A DNA stretch of 64,000 nt from NCBI GenBank assembly GCA_016933025.1, contig JAFGBT010000053.1:87616-151615 (forward strand), read 5' to 3'. Both the position numbers and the translations under genes were made by a program. The stretch is from Spirochaetota bacterium. Its GTDB lineage: Bacteria; Spirochaetota; UBA4802; UBA5550. Below the pieces are notes generated by a model. It worked only from the letters and a program-made list of their open reading frames with translations. It had not been told where the DNA came from and searched no databases. Shown piece by piece: positions 44,674 to 54,836 of this stretch. Numbering within the stretch: the first letter of the stretch is position 1; every line of letters begins with the position of its first letter.

Positions 44674-46374
44674 ATGTCTGATAAAAAAACGATAATAGTA
44701 ATAGGGGGCTCCGCAGCGGGCCCGAAGGCGGCGGCCAAGGCGAGAAGACTCGACCAGAAGGCGCGTATCGTCATCCTTCAGAAGGGTGAATACTTTTCCA
44801 TGGCCTCATGCGGTTATCCCTACTATGTGGGGGGCGTGTTCGATAACAGGAACATGCTGATATCAACGCCGACCGGCGTTGTGAGAGATCCCCAGTTCTA
44901 TCTGAACGCAAAGGGGATCGAAGCGATAAACAACACTGATGTAACCGCGATAGACAGAAAAAAGAAAAAGGTGAGCTATAGGAACACCGAAACCGGCGAG
45001 AAAGGAGAGATGCCGTATGATAAACTCATCATCACTACGGGATCGCTGCCGCGGATACCCCCCCTGGAAGGAACTGATCTCGATGGAATAACGACCCTCC
45101 AGTCGATGCATGATGCGGATTACCTCAGAAAAATCAGGGATGAAAAAAAGATTACCAGGGCGGTTGTCGTTGGAGGCGGCCTGATCGGCGTCGAGACATG
45201 CGAGGCCCTGAGACTTGCGGGAATTGACATCACCCTCGTCGAACTATTTCCGCAAATTATTACCTTCCTCGACTGGGAGCTGGCAAAGCTCGTTGAAGGA
45301 CACATGAAGATGCAGGGTGTCGATGTCGTAACCAAAAACGGCGTCGCCGCCTTCCTCGGCGAGAACGGCAAACTGACCGGAATCAAGCTGCAGAACGGCA
45401 CGGAGCTCCCCTGTGAGCTTGCTGTTATTGCGATAGGTGTCAGTCCCAATTCCGGGCTTGCAAAAGATGCGGGTATTGAAGTAAACAATTTTGGCGGGAT
45501 CGTCGTCAATGAATATATGCAGACTTCAGATCCCGATATCTACGCGGCCGGCGACTGCGTGGCCGTGAGGAATCTCATCACCGGAGAACTGGTCCATGCC
45601 CCCTTCGGCGACCTTGCGAACCTTCAGGGAAGAGTCGCGGGAGAAAATGCCGCATGCGGGAACTCCGTCATCTTCGAGGGAACAGTCAAGACGGGAATAT
45701 GCAAGGTCTTCGAATTTTCGGCCGGGGCAACCGGCCTTTCCGAAACCTTTGCCAGAATCATGAACATCGATAACATCGAGACAGTCATAAACGCAAGCCC
45801 CGATAAGCCGGGATTTATGGGAGGGAAGCTCCTGGTCACGAAGCTCGTCGCAGAAAAGGGGACCGGCAAAGTTCTCGGTGCCCAGTGCGTCGGTCCCGGC
45901 GATGTAAGCCGGCAGATCGCCCAGTGGGCCATGGCGGTGAAGGCCGGTTTTACCGTGGAAGACATGATAAACCTCGACCTTCCCTATGCCCCTCCTTTCT
46001 CACTTGCAATAGACCATACCATCGCCACTGCCCATATCATGCAGAACAAGATGAAGGGACGCATGAAAGGTATAAGCTCAATGGGAGTGAAGAAGAAGCT
46101 CGACAGCGGTGAAAAGCCCTTTATTCTTGACGCGCGGGGTCCTGATGAATACGAGGAGATGCGTCTCGGCATCGGCGAGCACCTGATTCCCCTGGGCGCA
46201 CTGCGTAAGCGGCTCAATGAGCTTCCTGACGATAAAAGCAGGGAGGTTATCTGCTTTTGCAAGATATCCCTCAGGGGATACGAGGCCGCCCTGGTTCTCG
46301 AGGCCAATGGATATACCGACGTCAAGGTCATGGAAGGGGGCATCATGGCCTGGCCCTACCCGAGAGAGAAATAA
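44674..46374 (+). CDS. CoA-disulfide-reductase-like flavoprotein fused to rhodanese
   Basis: 566 residues. Residues 1-450 are a FAD/NAD(P)-dependent disulfide reductase of the CoADR/Npsr type: VIGGSAAGPKAA, single active-site Cys46 in SMASCGYPYY, the NAD motif VVVGGGLIGVE and YAAGDCVA, then the dimerisation domain. The C-terminal about 100 residues are a rhodanese with Cys529 in CFCKISLRG and DARGPDEY. Such fusions reduce CoA disulfide, CoA persulfide or polysulfide. AATAAGGAG before the ATG at 44674 fixes the start; the frame extends to 44650. It converges with a DUF169 gene. Confidence 0.93.
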   Translation: MSDKKTIIVIGGSAAGPKAAAKARRLDQKARIVILQKGEYFSMASCGYPYYVGGVFDNRNMLISTPTGVVRDPQFYLNAKGIEAINNTDVTAIDRKKKKVSYRNTETGEKGEMPYDKLIITTGSLPRIPPLEGTDLDGITTLQSMHDADYLRKIRDEKKITRAVVVGGGLIGVETCEALRLAGIDITLVELFPQIITFLDWELAKLVEGHMKMQGVDVVTKNGVAAFLGENGKLTGIKLQNGTELPCELAVIAIGVSPNSGLAKDAGIEVNNFGGIVVNEYMQTSDPDIYAAGDCVAVRNLITGELVHAPFGDLANLQGRVAGENAACGNSVIFEGTVKTGICKVFEFSAGATGLSETFARIMNIDNIETVINASPDKPGFMGGKLLVTKLVAEKGTGKVLGAQCVGPGDVSRQIAQWAMAVKAGFTVEDMINLDLPYAPPFSLAIDHTIATAHIMQNKMKGRMKGISSMGVKKKLDSGEKPFILDARGPDEYEEMRLGIGEHLIPLGALRKRLNELPDDKSREVICFCKISLRGYEAALVLEANGYTDVKVMEGGIMAWPYPREK

Positions 46375-46444
46375 CACAACACCCCCGGAGTTCAATCCCC
46401 CTGAACATATATAAGCTGCTTCACCCGGAGCCAGGTGATGAGGG

Positions 46445-47263
46445 CTACTTGGATTTCGAGGAAATCCTGTCGTGCAGGAACTTGAACCCCGGGGTGATGT
46501 TCTCATCGATATGCATGGGAAGCATGGTCCTCATCGAACGGCTGATCATCCCCCCTCCGGTTTTTAAAAGGTATTTCATAACCTTAAAGAGCATCTCCGC
46601 AGGGAATCCTATGCCGATCTCATGATCCCCGATACCTGAAAATGCCCGGTCTCCCGCTCCGGGAACAACCACCTGGGGTGTGCCGGTCACAAACGGGAGG
46701 AGGCCGCCCTTAACGCAGGATTCGCCGAAGCCTTCAAAAAAAGAGTGCGTTATGGTCTCGTAATCATAGCTCAGGGCATGAATGATATGGGTGATGTCTT
46801 TTCCGCTTCCGTAGACAAGGATGCTGTGGGGCACAACAGCGGTATTGGGCAGGGGTGATGAAATGAAGCCGGTATATTTTCCCTTTCTTTCATCCTGAGG
46901 CCTCTGTAAGATGTGAAATGCCCCGGAAATCCTCTTCTCTTCAGCCTCCCGGTTGAGGTGCCATCCCTGTTTTACCTGGCTCTCGATCAGGTCCTCCTTC
47001 GAAATGTCGGCCCAGCCGTGAAAGGCCGTGGCAGGAACGCAGAAATTATCCTCTGTGGTCATGGCTACGGTTGTTCCCCAGTTGCGGCTTTGCGTAAACG
47101 CCTGGCAGAGGGACATCTTTTTCCCTATCCTGGATGGGCGTAAGGCATTGGCCGGAATCTCGCTCTCATCCTCAATATACCTTACTGCAATTGGGAAGGT
47201 TGAAAGATGGAGGGCGTGAAAAAGCTCGTCTCCTGATTTTCTGTAATCTTCAATTGTGCCCAT
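46445..47263 (-). CDS. DUF169 family protein, second copy
   Basis: 272 residues. DUF169 hallmarks: FPIAVRYIED near residue 23, SLCQAFTQSRNWG, ILVYGSGKDITHIIHAL, CVKGGLLPFVTG, FSGIGDHEIGIGFP and the C-terminal MPMHIDENITPG block. It is only distantly similar to the 22493 product. GGAG eight bases before the ATG. It converges with the CoA-disulfide-reductase-like gene, but no functional link is certain. A repeat-family copy sits directly upstream, in the promoter region. Confidence 0.85.
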   Translation of the reverse strand: MGTIEDYRKSGDELFHALHLSTFPIAVRYIEDESEIPANALRPSRIGKKMSLCQAFTQSRNWGTTVAMTTEDNFCVPATAFHGWADISKEDLIESQVKQGWHLNREAEEKRISGAFHILQRPQDERKGKYTGFISSPLPNTAVVPHSILVYGSGKDITHIIHALSYDYETITHSFFEGFGESCVKGGLLPFVTGTPQVVVPGAGDRAFSGIGDHEIGIGFPAEMLFKVMKYLLKTGGGMISRSMRTMLPMHIDENITPGFKFLHDRISSKSK

Positions 47264-47308
47264 GTGTTTCTCCTTTTGGTTGAAGTCGAGGCGGTATTTT
47301 TATGCTAT

Positions 47309-47428
47309 AGGAAAATGGTTCTTGTAGTGCCGGAAGTCATGCGACACAAGGATTCTTATGTGCAGTGACTATGGCACACCGGCAGGGCCATGGCAAGCAA
47401 AAAGTTCTGGACTTCGTGTTAAAATTTA
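47309..47428 (+). repeat. structured repeat family R, copy 6
   Basis: 120 bases with GCGACACAAGGATTCTTATGTGCAG, CTATGGCACACCGGCAGGGCCATGG, GCAAGCAAAAAGTTCTGGAC and an end at GTTAAAATTTA. It fills most of the divergent gap between the DUF169 and FadL-like genes, so promoter function is possible. Confidence 0.7.
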
Positions 47429-47475
47429 GAATACCCTTACCTGCGATATCTGCAGGATATCATGCGGGAGGGCAT

Positions 47476-48726
47476 ATGAGCGCGTTGCTGAGAATTTTGC
47501 TGCTGGTTTTGATTGTTTTCCTCGCGGTAACCGGGGCGTATCCCAATGCCTTCGATATTTCCACCGACTACAGCGCGGAGATGAACGGCATGGCCGGCGC
47601 CGGAATGGCCCACTGTGATGGCGGCATGGCCATCGCGGTCAATCCCGCGGGGATGGCGGGGATCAAGAAATACAATTTCAGCATGACCCTGACGAACATG
47701 GTGGTGTCGCTGGAGGCGCCGGCCAACGGGCCGGGCACCGGCGTTTCATCCACGTCCTACGCCCCCATCGGCGGAGCAGGAACGGCATACCGGGTGCATG
47801 ACAACATCACCATCGGCATCTTCCTCTTCGCTCCTTCCGGGGGAGGGTCGATCATCAAGAACGTGGATTTCGGCTATCCCATGCAGGGATACCGTAACGT
47901 CTACCGGAGGAATTTCTCCGGCAGGCTGGCCTTCATCGAGTTCGGCCCGGCCGTGGCGATCAACCTTCCTCACGGGATAACAATAGGCGCGGTCTACCGG
48001 ATAAATTTCGTTGAGAACTGGGCGAATCTTTGGGCGCTCTCTCCCGGGTTCATCTCGGGGAGGATGGAAGCTCACTACACCAAGGTGCACCTTTCAGGAT
48101 ACGGTTTCGACGGAGTCAGAGTGGGGGCGCAGTTCAATCCGGTGAAACAGCTCCACGTCGGGGTGGCGTACCGCAACCCGGTCAGGATATACACCTCGGG
48201 AAAGACCAGGATCGATTCCGCCTACAGCGTGAAGACGGAGAAGATCGAGCGCTACGCCGAGCGGTACAGCGCCGGGATCACCTATGAGTTCGTGCCGGGG
48301 ATATTCCTGGCAAGCCTGGATTATGAGTTCTGCGGATACAGCAGGTATCGGTACAATACCGTGAAGACCATGGGCCTGGTGACCATTTCCACTCCCCTAA
48401 AAAGAAGGGACACCCACTGGGCGCGTCTGGGCTTTGAGGTGATGGCCGACCCCCGGGTGCCGGTACGGTTCGGCGTGGGCGCCATGTCAGGCTCGTCCAA
48501 CAAGAAGTATCATAACATCACCAGCGTCGGGGCGCCGGGCTATCCCTTCTTCCTGGGCCTGGGGAGCGGGTACCGGTTCGATGAAGCCTGGGAGCTGAAC
48601 CTGTCGGTAAATTTCCTCTATAACACCGGGCGCGTTCCCATGAAATATTTCTTCTACGGCGCCATGCCCGGGTATTACAGCTCCCTTGGATACTTTACTT
48701 CAATAGAGCTGATATGCAACCTGTGA
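47476..48726 (+). CDS. FadL/OmpP1-type outer-membrane transport protein
   Basis: 416 residues. A signal peptide (about 1-24) precedes AFDISTDYSAEMNGMAGAGMAHCDGGMAIAVNPAGMA, the conserved N-terminal hatch of FadL/TodX porins (NPAG motif). The rest is amphipathic beta strands rich in aromatic residues, with GITYEF, LGFEVM and GLGSGYRF typical of the barrel, and it ends in a strand close to the C-terminus. ATG at 47476 follows GGGAGGG; the frame upstream to 47365 is repeat-family DNA, not coding. It would import hydrophobic compounds such as long-chain fatty acids. Confidence 0.9.
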   Translation: MSALLRILLLVLIVFLAVTGAYPNAFDISTDYSAEMNGMAGAGMAHCDGGMAIAVNPAGMAGIKKYNFSMTLTNMVVSLEAPANGPGTGVSSTSYAPIGGAGTAYRVHDNITIGIFLFAPSGGGSIIKNVDFGYPMQGYRNVYRRNFSGRLAFIEFGPAVAINLPHGITIGAVYRINFVENWANLWALSPGFISGRMEAHYTKVHLSGYGFDGVRVGAQFNPVKQLHVGVAYRNPVRIYTSGKTRIDSAYSVKTEKIERYAERYSAGITYEFVPGIFLASLDYEFCGYSRYRYNTVKTMGLVTISTPLKRRDTHWARLGFEVMADPRVPVRFGVGAMSGSSNKKYHNITSVGAPGYPFFLGLGSGYRFDEAWELNLSVNFLYNTGRVPMKYFFYGAMPGYYSSLGYFTSIELICNL

Positions 48727-48740
48727 TCGCCCCGGGGCCG

Positions 48741-48791
48741 TCGCCGGTATGCTCGTTCAACAGCGCAAGGCTTGCCCCGTATGAGCTGCCG
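48741..48791 (-). pseudogene. relic fragment of an RCC1-family N-terminal domain
   Basis: About 51 bases just after the FadL stop closely match the part of the RCC1-type genes that encodes the LA[IM]FNEHTGEGSEA stretch: about 42 of 53 positions match 50161-50213 by eye, including GCCGGTATGCTC and ATGAGCTGCCG. No other part of such a gene is nearby. It is a remnant of a further tandem copy or a gene-conversion/deletion scar. Confidence 0.65.
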
Positions 48792-48810
48792 GGTGCTTAT
48801 CGCGCTTGTA

Positions 48811-50457
48811 TCATAATCCTGTTACAGCAATCGGCTGAAAACTCGGAATATCATCTCCGGTTCCAAGCTGGCCTGACTCATTATTTCCCCAGCAGTAGAC
48901 GTCGCCCGTATTCGTAATTCCGCATGCGTGAAAATATCCAACGTCAATTTCAAGCCAGTTGAACCCGCCAATGACCAGCTGTGGAGAAACATAGTAATAA
49001 GGATTAGCGGCCACGCCTGTTCCTGCCTGGCCGTTATTGTTGTACCCCCAGCAGTATGCGTCGCCGCCGGTTGAAATGCCGCATGTTGAAAGAATGCCCC
49101 GCGCAATGCGTTGAAATGATATTCCGCCGACGACAGCGGCGGGCGTGGAGATGCTATAGGGTTCGGAATTACTTAGAGAGCCGATGCCCAGCTGTCCCTG
49201 CCGATTGTATCCCCAGCACCAGGCATTGTTATCCATGTCGATCCCGCATGAAGAGGTGTAATTTGAAGACAGCGACCGAAAGATATGACCTCCTGAAACC
49301 GGCACCATTGTAGATGAGTCCTCAAAGGATCCATTGCCATTCCCGCCGAAAGACCCTTCTCCGGCGCAGTAAGCTTCATTGTTTCCGTCCAGCACGCAGA
49401 CATTTATCCCCGCAACTCCGAAAGATGACACCTGTATACCGGTCGCCGCTGGTACCGGCGTTGAATTAATATAATTACATGAGCCAATGCCGAATTGACC
49501 CCACGCATTAATTCCCCAGCAGTAGAATTCACCGGATTGGGTCAAGCCGCAGGTGGTGTAGCCGTCGGCCTCAACTGTTTGAAACTTGTGGCCGCCGGAT
49601 ACCAGGACTGGAACAAGCTCCTGCTCCGATGCGGCTGCATTCCCAGCCTGGCCATAATTATTATATCCCCAGCAATAGGCGTCGCCCGTATCGGTAATTC
49701 CGCATGTATGATAGTAGCCGGTGGTAATAGCACTGAATGAATGCCCCCCGGAAACAGGAGTGGGGGTGTTCTGGAAGTCGCTGGATGTTCCATTCCCCAA
49801 TTCGCCGTAGGTGTTTCTTCCCCAGCACCAGGCATGCCCGGATTCATCCAGGGTGCATGTATGGTGATTCCCGGCAGAGATATTCGGCTCTTCGGATATT
49901 AGAGCTCCTTCCTCGATCCTGAATTTAATGGGCAGGGTCCTTCCTTCCAGCAGTGGTACAAATTCATCCGTATCGACATTCTTGAGTTCTTTTGCGCTGT
50001 TGGCCACCGCGAGGTCTGCGTATCCCAGGAGCTGGTCCCCTACCAGGACGCGAATCCTGAAGGTCTCACCTGCATTCAAGGAATAGGCGTCAAGAATGTT
50101 CCCCGTGTGCCAGTTGACAATATAGTGCTCGGATGCTTCATCAACCCTGATCGCCTCAGAGCCTTCGCCGGTATGCTCATTGAATATCGCCAGGCTCGCT
50201 CCGCATGAGCTGCCGTTCCAGATGCAGATCTCCACCATCGGCTTGAGACCGGGGTCGAAGGTGCCGTATGTCGGCGCAGTGCTTACGATGGGCTGCAGGA
50301 AATAGAAATGCTCGTTGCCGTCATTGTGGGTCGCGTCGTATATTGAGCAGTGCGCGCCCACCGGCGGCATGATCCCCTGTTTGATATCCGGGACCTGCCC
50401 GCACCGCAATCCCGTCAGAACGGCCGTTAGTAATAGAAATCTCGCGATAATTTTCAT
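48811..50457 (-). CDS. exported RCC1 seven-blade propeller protein, array copy 3
   Basis: 548 residues. An N-terminal signal sequence with Cys (LTGLRC, an unusual lipobox) is followed by a conserved domain of about 170 residues (SIYDATHNDGNEHFYF, LKPMVEICIWNGSSCG, GEGSEAIRVDE, LLGYADLAV, RTLPIKFRIEEG). Seven RCC1 repeats complete it, each with HTCG-type and AYCWGYNNYGQ patterns, and paired Cys in most blades. Seven repeats match a closed propeller. GGGGGGATC precedes the ATG. It is the last gene of a three-gene minus-strand paralogue array; surface display or binding is likely but unproven. Confidence 0.88.
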   Translation of the reverse strand: MKIIARFLLLTAVLTGLRCGQVPDIKQGIMPPVGAHCSIYDATHNDGNEHFYFLQPIVSTAPTYGTFDPGLKPMVEICIWNGSSCGASLAIFNEHTGEGSEAIRVDEASEHYIVNWHTGNILDAYSLNAGETFRIRVLVGDQLLGYADLAVANSAKELKNVDTDEFVPLLEGRTLPIKFRIEEGALISEEPNISAGNHHTCTLDESGHAWCWGRNTYGELGNGTSSDFQNTPTPVSGGHSFSAITTGYYHTCGITDTGDAYCWGYNNYGQAGNAAASEQELVPVLVSGGHKFQTVEADGYTTCGLTQSGEFYCWGINAWGQFGIGSCNYINSTPVPAATGIQVSSFGVAGINVCVLDGNNEAYCAGEGSFGGNGNGSFEDSSTMVPVSGGHIFRSLSSNYTSSCGIDMDNNAWCWGYNRQGQLGIGSLSNSEPYSISTPAAVVGGISFQRIARGILSTCGISTGGDAYCWGYNNNGQAGTGVAANPYYYVSPQLVIGGFNWLEIDVGYFHACGITNTGDVYCWGNNESGQLGTGDDIPSFQPIAVTGL

Positions 50458-50532
50458 GATCCCCCCAGTTTGAATGTATTTTAATTCTGAAAAACATTTA
50501 AGACCTGGCTAAAGAAAAATTATTTTTTATAC

Positions 50533-52173
50533 TCATGGAAATGCTACCGCAACAGGCTGGTAACTTGTTACGCCAGTGCCGTTGCCCAGCATTCCTGTCC
50601 CGTTAAATCCCCAGCAATAGGCGTCCCCTGTGTCTGTAATTCCGCATGTGTGATAAAAGCCGGAGTGAATTTCAAGCCAGTTGTAAGTCCCGATGACCGG
50701 CTGGGGAGATGCATAGCGGTCCGGATTGTTCGTGCCGGTTCCTGCCTGGCCATAGTTATTCAGGCCCCAGCAGTACGCTTCTCCGCTGGTTGAAATCCCG
50801 CATGCGGTAATTACACCTATAGTGATGCTTTGAAATGAAATACCTCCTGCAACAGGGACGGGAGTGTACACGCTGTATGGAGATATCTCATTGATAGTGC
50901 CATTGCCAAGCTGTCCATACGCGTTTTGGCCCCAGCACCAGGCCTTGTTGTCCAGATCAATCCCGCATCCTTCAAAATAATTTACGGAGATCGACCGGAA
51001 AATATGACCTCCCGATACAGGCGCCATGTTGGCCATGTGGGCGGAAGATCCATTGCCGTTTGCCCCGTAAAACCCATAGCCGGAACAGTACGCGGACTGA
51101 TTTTCATCCAGAACGCAGATATTGTATGCGCCCACTCCGAATGAAGTCACGTTAATGCCGTATGCCGCGGGCACTGGCGTGCTTTCCGTGTAGGTGACCG
51201 CTCCTATCCCAAACTGTCCTAAACTATTGTTGCCCCAGCAGTATAACTCATCCGCCTCGGTTAAGCCGCAGGTTGTATAATAATCGGCGTCAAGAGACTT
51301 GAATTTGTGATTGCCTGAAACAAGGACCGGAACAGGTTCGCTGGCCGATATTGTTGAATTTCCCACCTGGCCATAATTGTTGTGCCCCCAGCAGTACGCG
51401 TCACCGTCAGTTGTTATGGCGCATGTGTGATAATAGCCCGTGGTTATTGCTTTGAATGTGTGCCCGCCCGAGACGAGGGCCGGTGAATACTGGATGGCGT
51501 AATTCCCATTCCCCAGTTGGCCGGCATTATTATACCCCCAGCACCATGCCCGTCCTGAATCGTCCAGCATACAGCTGTGTAAAAATCCACTGGTCATATT
51601 TTGCCGGGCGGTTAAAAGGGCGCCCTCTTCAATCCTGAACTTGATCGGCAGGGTCCTCCCGTCCAGAAGGGGAACATATTCATTGGTATCGACATTTTTC
51701 AGGTCTTTCCCGCTGTTGACCACCGCCAGGTCGGCGTATCCCAGCAGCTGGCTCCCCGCGAGGATGCGGATCCGGTAGGTTTCACCGGCGTTCAACGTGA
51801 ACCTGTTAAGAATGTTATCCGTGTGCCAGTTTACGATATAGTGCTCCGCCGCTTCATCAACCCTTATCGCCTCGGAACCTTCGCCTGTGAATTCGTTGAA
51901 CATCGCAAGGCTCGGTCCGCATGAGCTGCCGTTCCAGATGCAGATCTCGACCATGGGTTTTAATGTTGGATCGAAAGTTCCCGAGGTCTCCGCATCTGGC
52001 ACTATCGGAGCCCGGAAATAGAAATGCCTGTTGCCGTCATTATGGGTCGCGTCGTATATGGAGCAGTGCGCCCCCACCGCCGTCATGATCCCCTGCTCGG
52101 CATACGGGTTCTGTGCGCACCACAGGCCTGTCAAGACCGTTGTAAGTAATAAAACTCTTGTGATAAGTTTCAT
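50533..52173 (-). CDS. exported RCC1 seven-blade propeller protein, array copy 2
   Basis: 546 residues, paralogous over its whole length to the genes on both sides: signal sequence (LTGLWC), the same 170-residue SIYDATHNDGN domain, then seven RCC1 repeats with the TCAITTDGDAYCWG-type core. The N-terminal domain and repeats 1-2 are the most similar between copies; the blade 4-5 region varies most. GGAGGGTTATC precedes the ATG. Gaps of 75 and 252 bases separate it from its neighbours, so independent transcription is possible. The family looks like a surface antigen set with room for recombination. Confidence 0.88.
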   Translation of the reverse strand: MKLITRVLLLTTVLTGLWCAQNPYAEQGIMTAVGAHCSIYDATHNDGNRHFYFRAPIVPDAETSGTFDPTLKPMVEICIWNGSSCGPSLAMFNEFTGEGSEAIRVDEAAEHYIVNWHTDNILNRFTLNAGETYRIRILAGSQLLGYADLAVVNSGKDLKNVDTNEYVPLLDGRTLPIKFRIEEGALLTARQNMTSGFLHSCMLDDSGRAWCWGYNNAGQLGNGNYAIQYSPALVSGGHTFKAITTGYYHTCAITTDGDAYCWGHNNYGQVGNSTISASEPVPVLVSGNHKFKSLDADYYTTCGLTEADELYCWGNNSLGQFGIGAVTYTESTPVPAAYGINVTSFGVGAYNICVLDENQSAYCSGYGFYGANGNGSSAHMANMAPVSGGHIFRSISVNYFEGCGIDLDNKAWCWGQNAYGQLGNGTINEISPYSVYTPVPVAGGISFQSITIGVITACGISTSGEAYCWGLNNYGQAGTGTNNPDRYASPQPVIGTYNWLEIHSGFYHTCGITDTGDAYCWGFNGTGMLGNGTGVTSYQPVAVAFP

Positions 52174-52425
52174 GATAACCCTCCAAGGTAACTTTTTCTA
52201 TATATTTTAAGTCATGAACATCATTGTTCCTGCCGCCGGTTGCCGTTGCAGGTGCATGGTTTTAACATTTTTATAGGATTCGTAGCCTCCTTAGTGAATT
52301 AAGGCATTAAAGAATGAATGTATGTCATATTGGATCAAACCTTCATTCGAATCGAAGTATGATCACTGTATGGCTATTCAGGCAATTCATTACCCTGCTT
52401 CATTGCATAAATCCAGACAATATTC

Positions 52426-54057
52426 TCATGGCATAATCACCTCAACAGGCTCATATGTTGAACCAGAAGTTTCATTGCCCAGTTGTCCATATTCATTAGA
52501 CCCCCAGCAATAGATATCGCCTGTATCTGTTATACCGCAGGTGTGGTAAACCCCGGGGTCAATCTCGGCCCACTTATGACCGCCGGTGACCATTTGAGGT
52601 GTTAGAGCAACCTGAGGATGTACCACGGGAATTCCAAGCTGCCCGAAATGATTGTGACCCCAGCAGTAGGCGTCGCCGGAGGTTGAAATCCCGCATGTTG
52701 AAAAAACATTCACGGAGATGCTTTCAAACGAAATACCGCCGAGAACAGCTGTGGGGACATATGCACAATCGTACCAGGATCCAATACCCAGCTGGCCGTA
52801 ACTGTCCGCTCCCCAGCACCATGCATTGTTTCCCAGGTCTATGGCGCAGACTGAATGATAGAACATGGAGATTGATTTAAACGAATGATCCCCTGAAACG
52901 GGCGACATATAGAAGATGGGATCAGTTGAACCGTTGCCGTTCTGGCCATAGACGCCCCATCCCGAGCAGTACGCGGTCTGATTTGTATCAAGTACGCAGA
53001 CCGAATAAGTGCCCACTCCGAAAGATGCGACATTTATTCCGACCGCCGCCGGCACGGGTATGCTTGTAGCGTATTTCGCGGGGCCGTTGCCAAACTGGCC
53101 GTAGCCGTTATGCCCCCAGCAATAAAATTCATCGGACTCCGTCAAGCCGCAGGTTATGCAGTAACCGGCGTCAAGACTTTTGAACTTATGATTGCCGTAT
53201 ACCAGGGCGGGAACGGGCACCTTTAGCATAGTGCTTCCATTGCCCACCATTCCATAAATATTATACCCCCAGCAGTACGCATCGCCGTCAGTTGTAATTG
53301 CGCATGTATGATACTGGCCTGTGGCTATCGTCTTAAATGTATGTCCGCCTGATACCGGAGTCGGGGTACTCCGTGTGTTTTCGCAGGTGCCGTCTCCGAT
53401 TTGGCCATACGTGTTATCGCCCCAGCACCAGGCATGTCCGGAATCGTCAATCATGCAGGTATGATTACCGCCTGCAGCCATTATTTCCTGCGCGGTCAAC
53501 AGGGCGCCTTCCTCTATCCTGAATTTGATGGGCAGGGTCCTCCCGTCCAGAAGAGGAACAAATTCATCGGTATCGATATTCTTCAGCTCTTTCGCGCTGT
53601 TGACCACCGCCAGGTCTGCGTAGCCGAGCAGTTTTGTTCCCACCAGAACGCGTATCCTGTAGGTTTCACCGGTATTCAGAGGATAGTTATCAATAATATT
53701 TGAGGTATGCCAGTTGACGATATAGTGCTCTTCAGCTTCGTCAACCCTTATCGCCTCGGAACCTTCGCCGGTGAATTCATTGAACATGGCCAGGCTTGCC
53801 CCGCATGAGCTTCCATTCCAGATGCAGATTTCCACCAGCGGCTTTAACGAGGGATCGAAAGTTCCGGAGGTCTCCGCGTTTGGCACTATCGGAGCCCGGA
53901 AATAGAAATGCCTGTTGCCGTCATTGTGGGTCGCGTCGTATATGGAGCAGTACGGCCCCACCGGAGCCGCGGACCACGGATTTGCATCCCTGCCCTGAGC
54001 GCAGCATAGACCTGTTGCCGCGATTGCTAAAAAAAGGAATTTTGCGGTAATTTTCAT
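52426..54057 (-). CDS. exported RCC1 seven-blade propeller protein, array copy 1
   Basis: 543 residues: signal sequence (ATGLCCAQ), the N-terminal SIYDATHNDGNRHFYFRAP domain and seven RCC1 blades ending GDIYCWGSNEYGQLGNE. The N-terminal 190 residues are nearly interchangeable with copy 2 (long identical runs such as HYIVNWHT and LPIKFRIEEGALLTA), suggesting gene conversion. GGAGGGTCACC precedes the ATG. The 252-base gap to copy 2 contains no repeat-family copy, and I see no promoter there with confidence. RCC1 domains usually bind proteins; the partner is unknown. Confidence 0.88.
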   Translation of the reverse strand: MKITAKFLFLAIAATGLCCAQGRDANPWSAAPVGPYCSIYDATHNDGNRHFYFRAPIVPNAETSGTFDPSLKPLVEICIWNGSSCGASLAMFNEFTGEGSEAIRVDEAEEHYIVNWHTSNIIDNYPLNTGETYRIRVLVGTKLLGYADLAVVNSAKELKNIDTDEFVPLLDGRTLPIKFRIEEGALLTAQEIMAAGGNHTCMIDDSGHAWCWGDNTYGQIGDGTCENTRSTPTPVSGGHTFKTIATGQYHTCAITTDGDAYCWGYNIYGMVGNGSTMLKVPVPALVYGNHKFKSLDAGYCITCGLTESDEFYCWGHNGYGQFGNGPAKYATSIPVPAAVGINVASFGVGTYSVCVLDTNQTAYCSGWGVYGQNGNGSTDPIFYMSPVSGDHSFKSISMFYHSVCAIDLGNNAWCWGADSYGQLGIGSWYDCAYVPTAVLGGISFESISVNVFSTCGISTSGDAYCWGHNHFGQLGIPVVHPQVALTPQMVTGGHKWAEIDPGVYHTCGITDTGDIYCWGSNEYGQLGNETSGSTYEPVEVIMP

Positions 54058-54836
54058 GGTGACCCTCCTGAGGTATGTTTTTTAGGAAAAGATAGTAATT
54101 AAGCATCCTGCTGCTGACGCCGAAGCAGGTGCATAGTTTTGAGTAATGTTAAGGAGGGCTTTGAGATTTTTTTATATGTTGGAATTAATAAATGCTATAT
54201 ATTCACGCTCTTGCTTCATAGCTATAAAAATAGGAATAACTACGGCGCATATTATTATTTATGTGGAAATCGAACAATTAATCATTTTACAATTGTTTTA
54301 TCCTTCATTTTTGTCAATAAAGAAAAACTATTTTTTCATATTCAAGAACATGCGATATGGTGCCTTATTCGGTTCATGCGAATTCTCTTGGTGGGAAGAC
54401 GAGGCGTTGTTATTTAATAACCTGGAATCTCCCCCGCCAGCCGGGCCGGTTCGGGAGACGAAATGGATTATGTCGGAACCGAGAAACGTATGGCAGGATC
54501 TTTTTTTCTAAGAGAGAGTTCTGGGCAGATGCGTTAAAATTATTGGTTCATGGGCCGGGGGTCGGGTCGCCATCAATGCTGGTTTTTACTTGAATGTGTG
54601 AAGTTGAAAATTTTAACCACAATTAACTTTAATCATTCGACATTAGAATCTGAACTTTTTTCGGGTCAATTCCCCCGCTTCGTTTTGAGGCAAGATCTAT
54701 AAAAATCCCCCGTGCTGGCCGGCGTGGAAAAGACTAAATGTATTGACGAATAAAACATTATCCTGTCAGTATTACTCATGCATATTGCTTTATGTCTCAT
54801 GCAGAATCCTGATACTCTGACCCGGGAGGAACTGCC
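54058..54836. other. 779-bp gap holding a diverged repeat-family copy
   Basis: Divergent region between the RCC1 array and rmuC. The stretch 54140-54420 is very AT-rich with overlapping short open frames (54139 and 54146) that lack ribosome sites and family features. A diverged family R copy (copy 7) occupies about 54422-54542: GCCGGTTCGGGAGACGAAATGG resembles copy 11 and AGAGAGTTCTGGGCAGATGCGTTAAAATTA the family 3' end. No RNA gene is visible. Confidence 0.5.

Noticed and set aside
54139..54511. Two overlapping frames in the AT-rich gap before rmuC
   Set aside because: Low-complexity translation, no ribosome sites and mutual overlap; likely non-coding DNA with a repeat copy.
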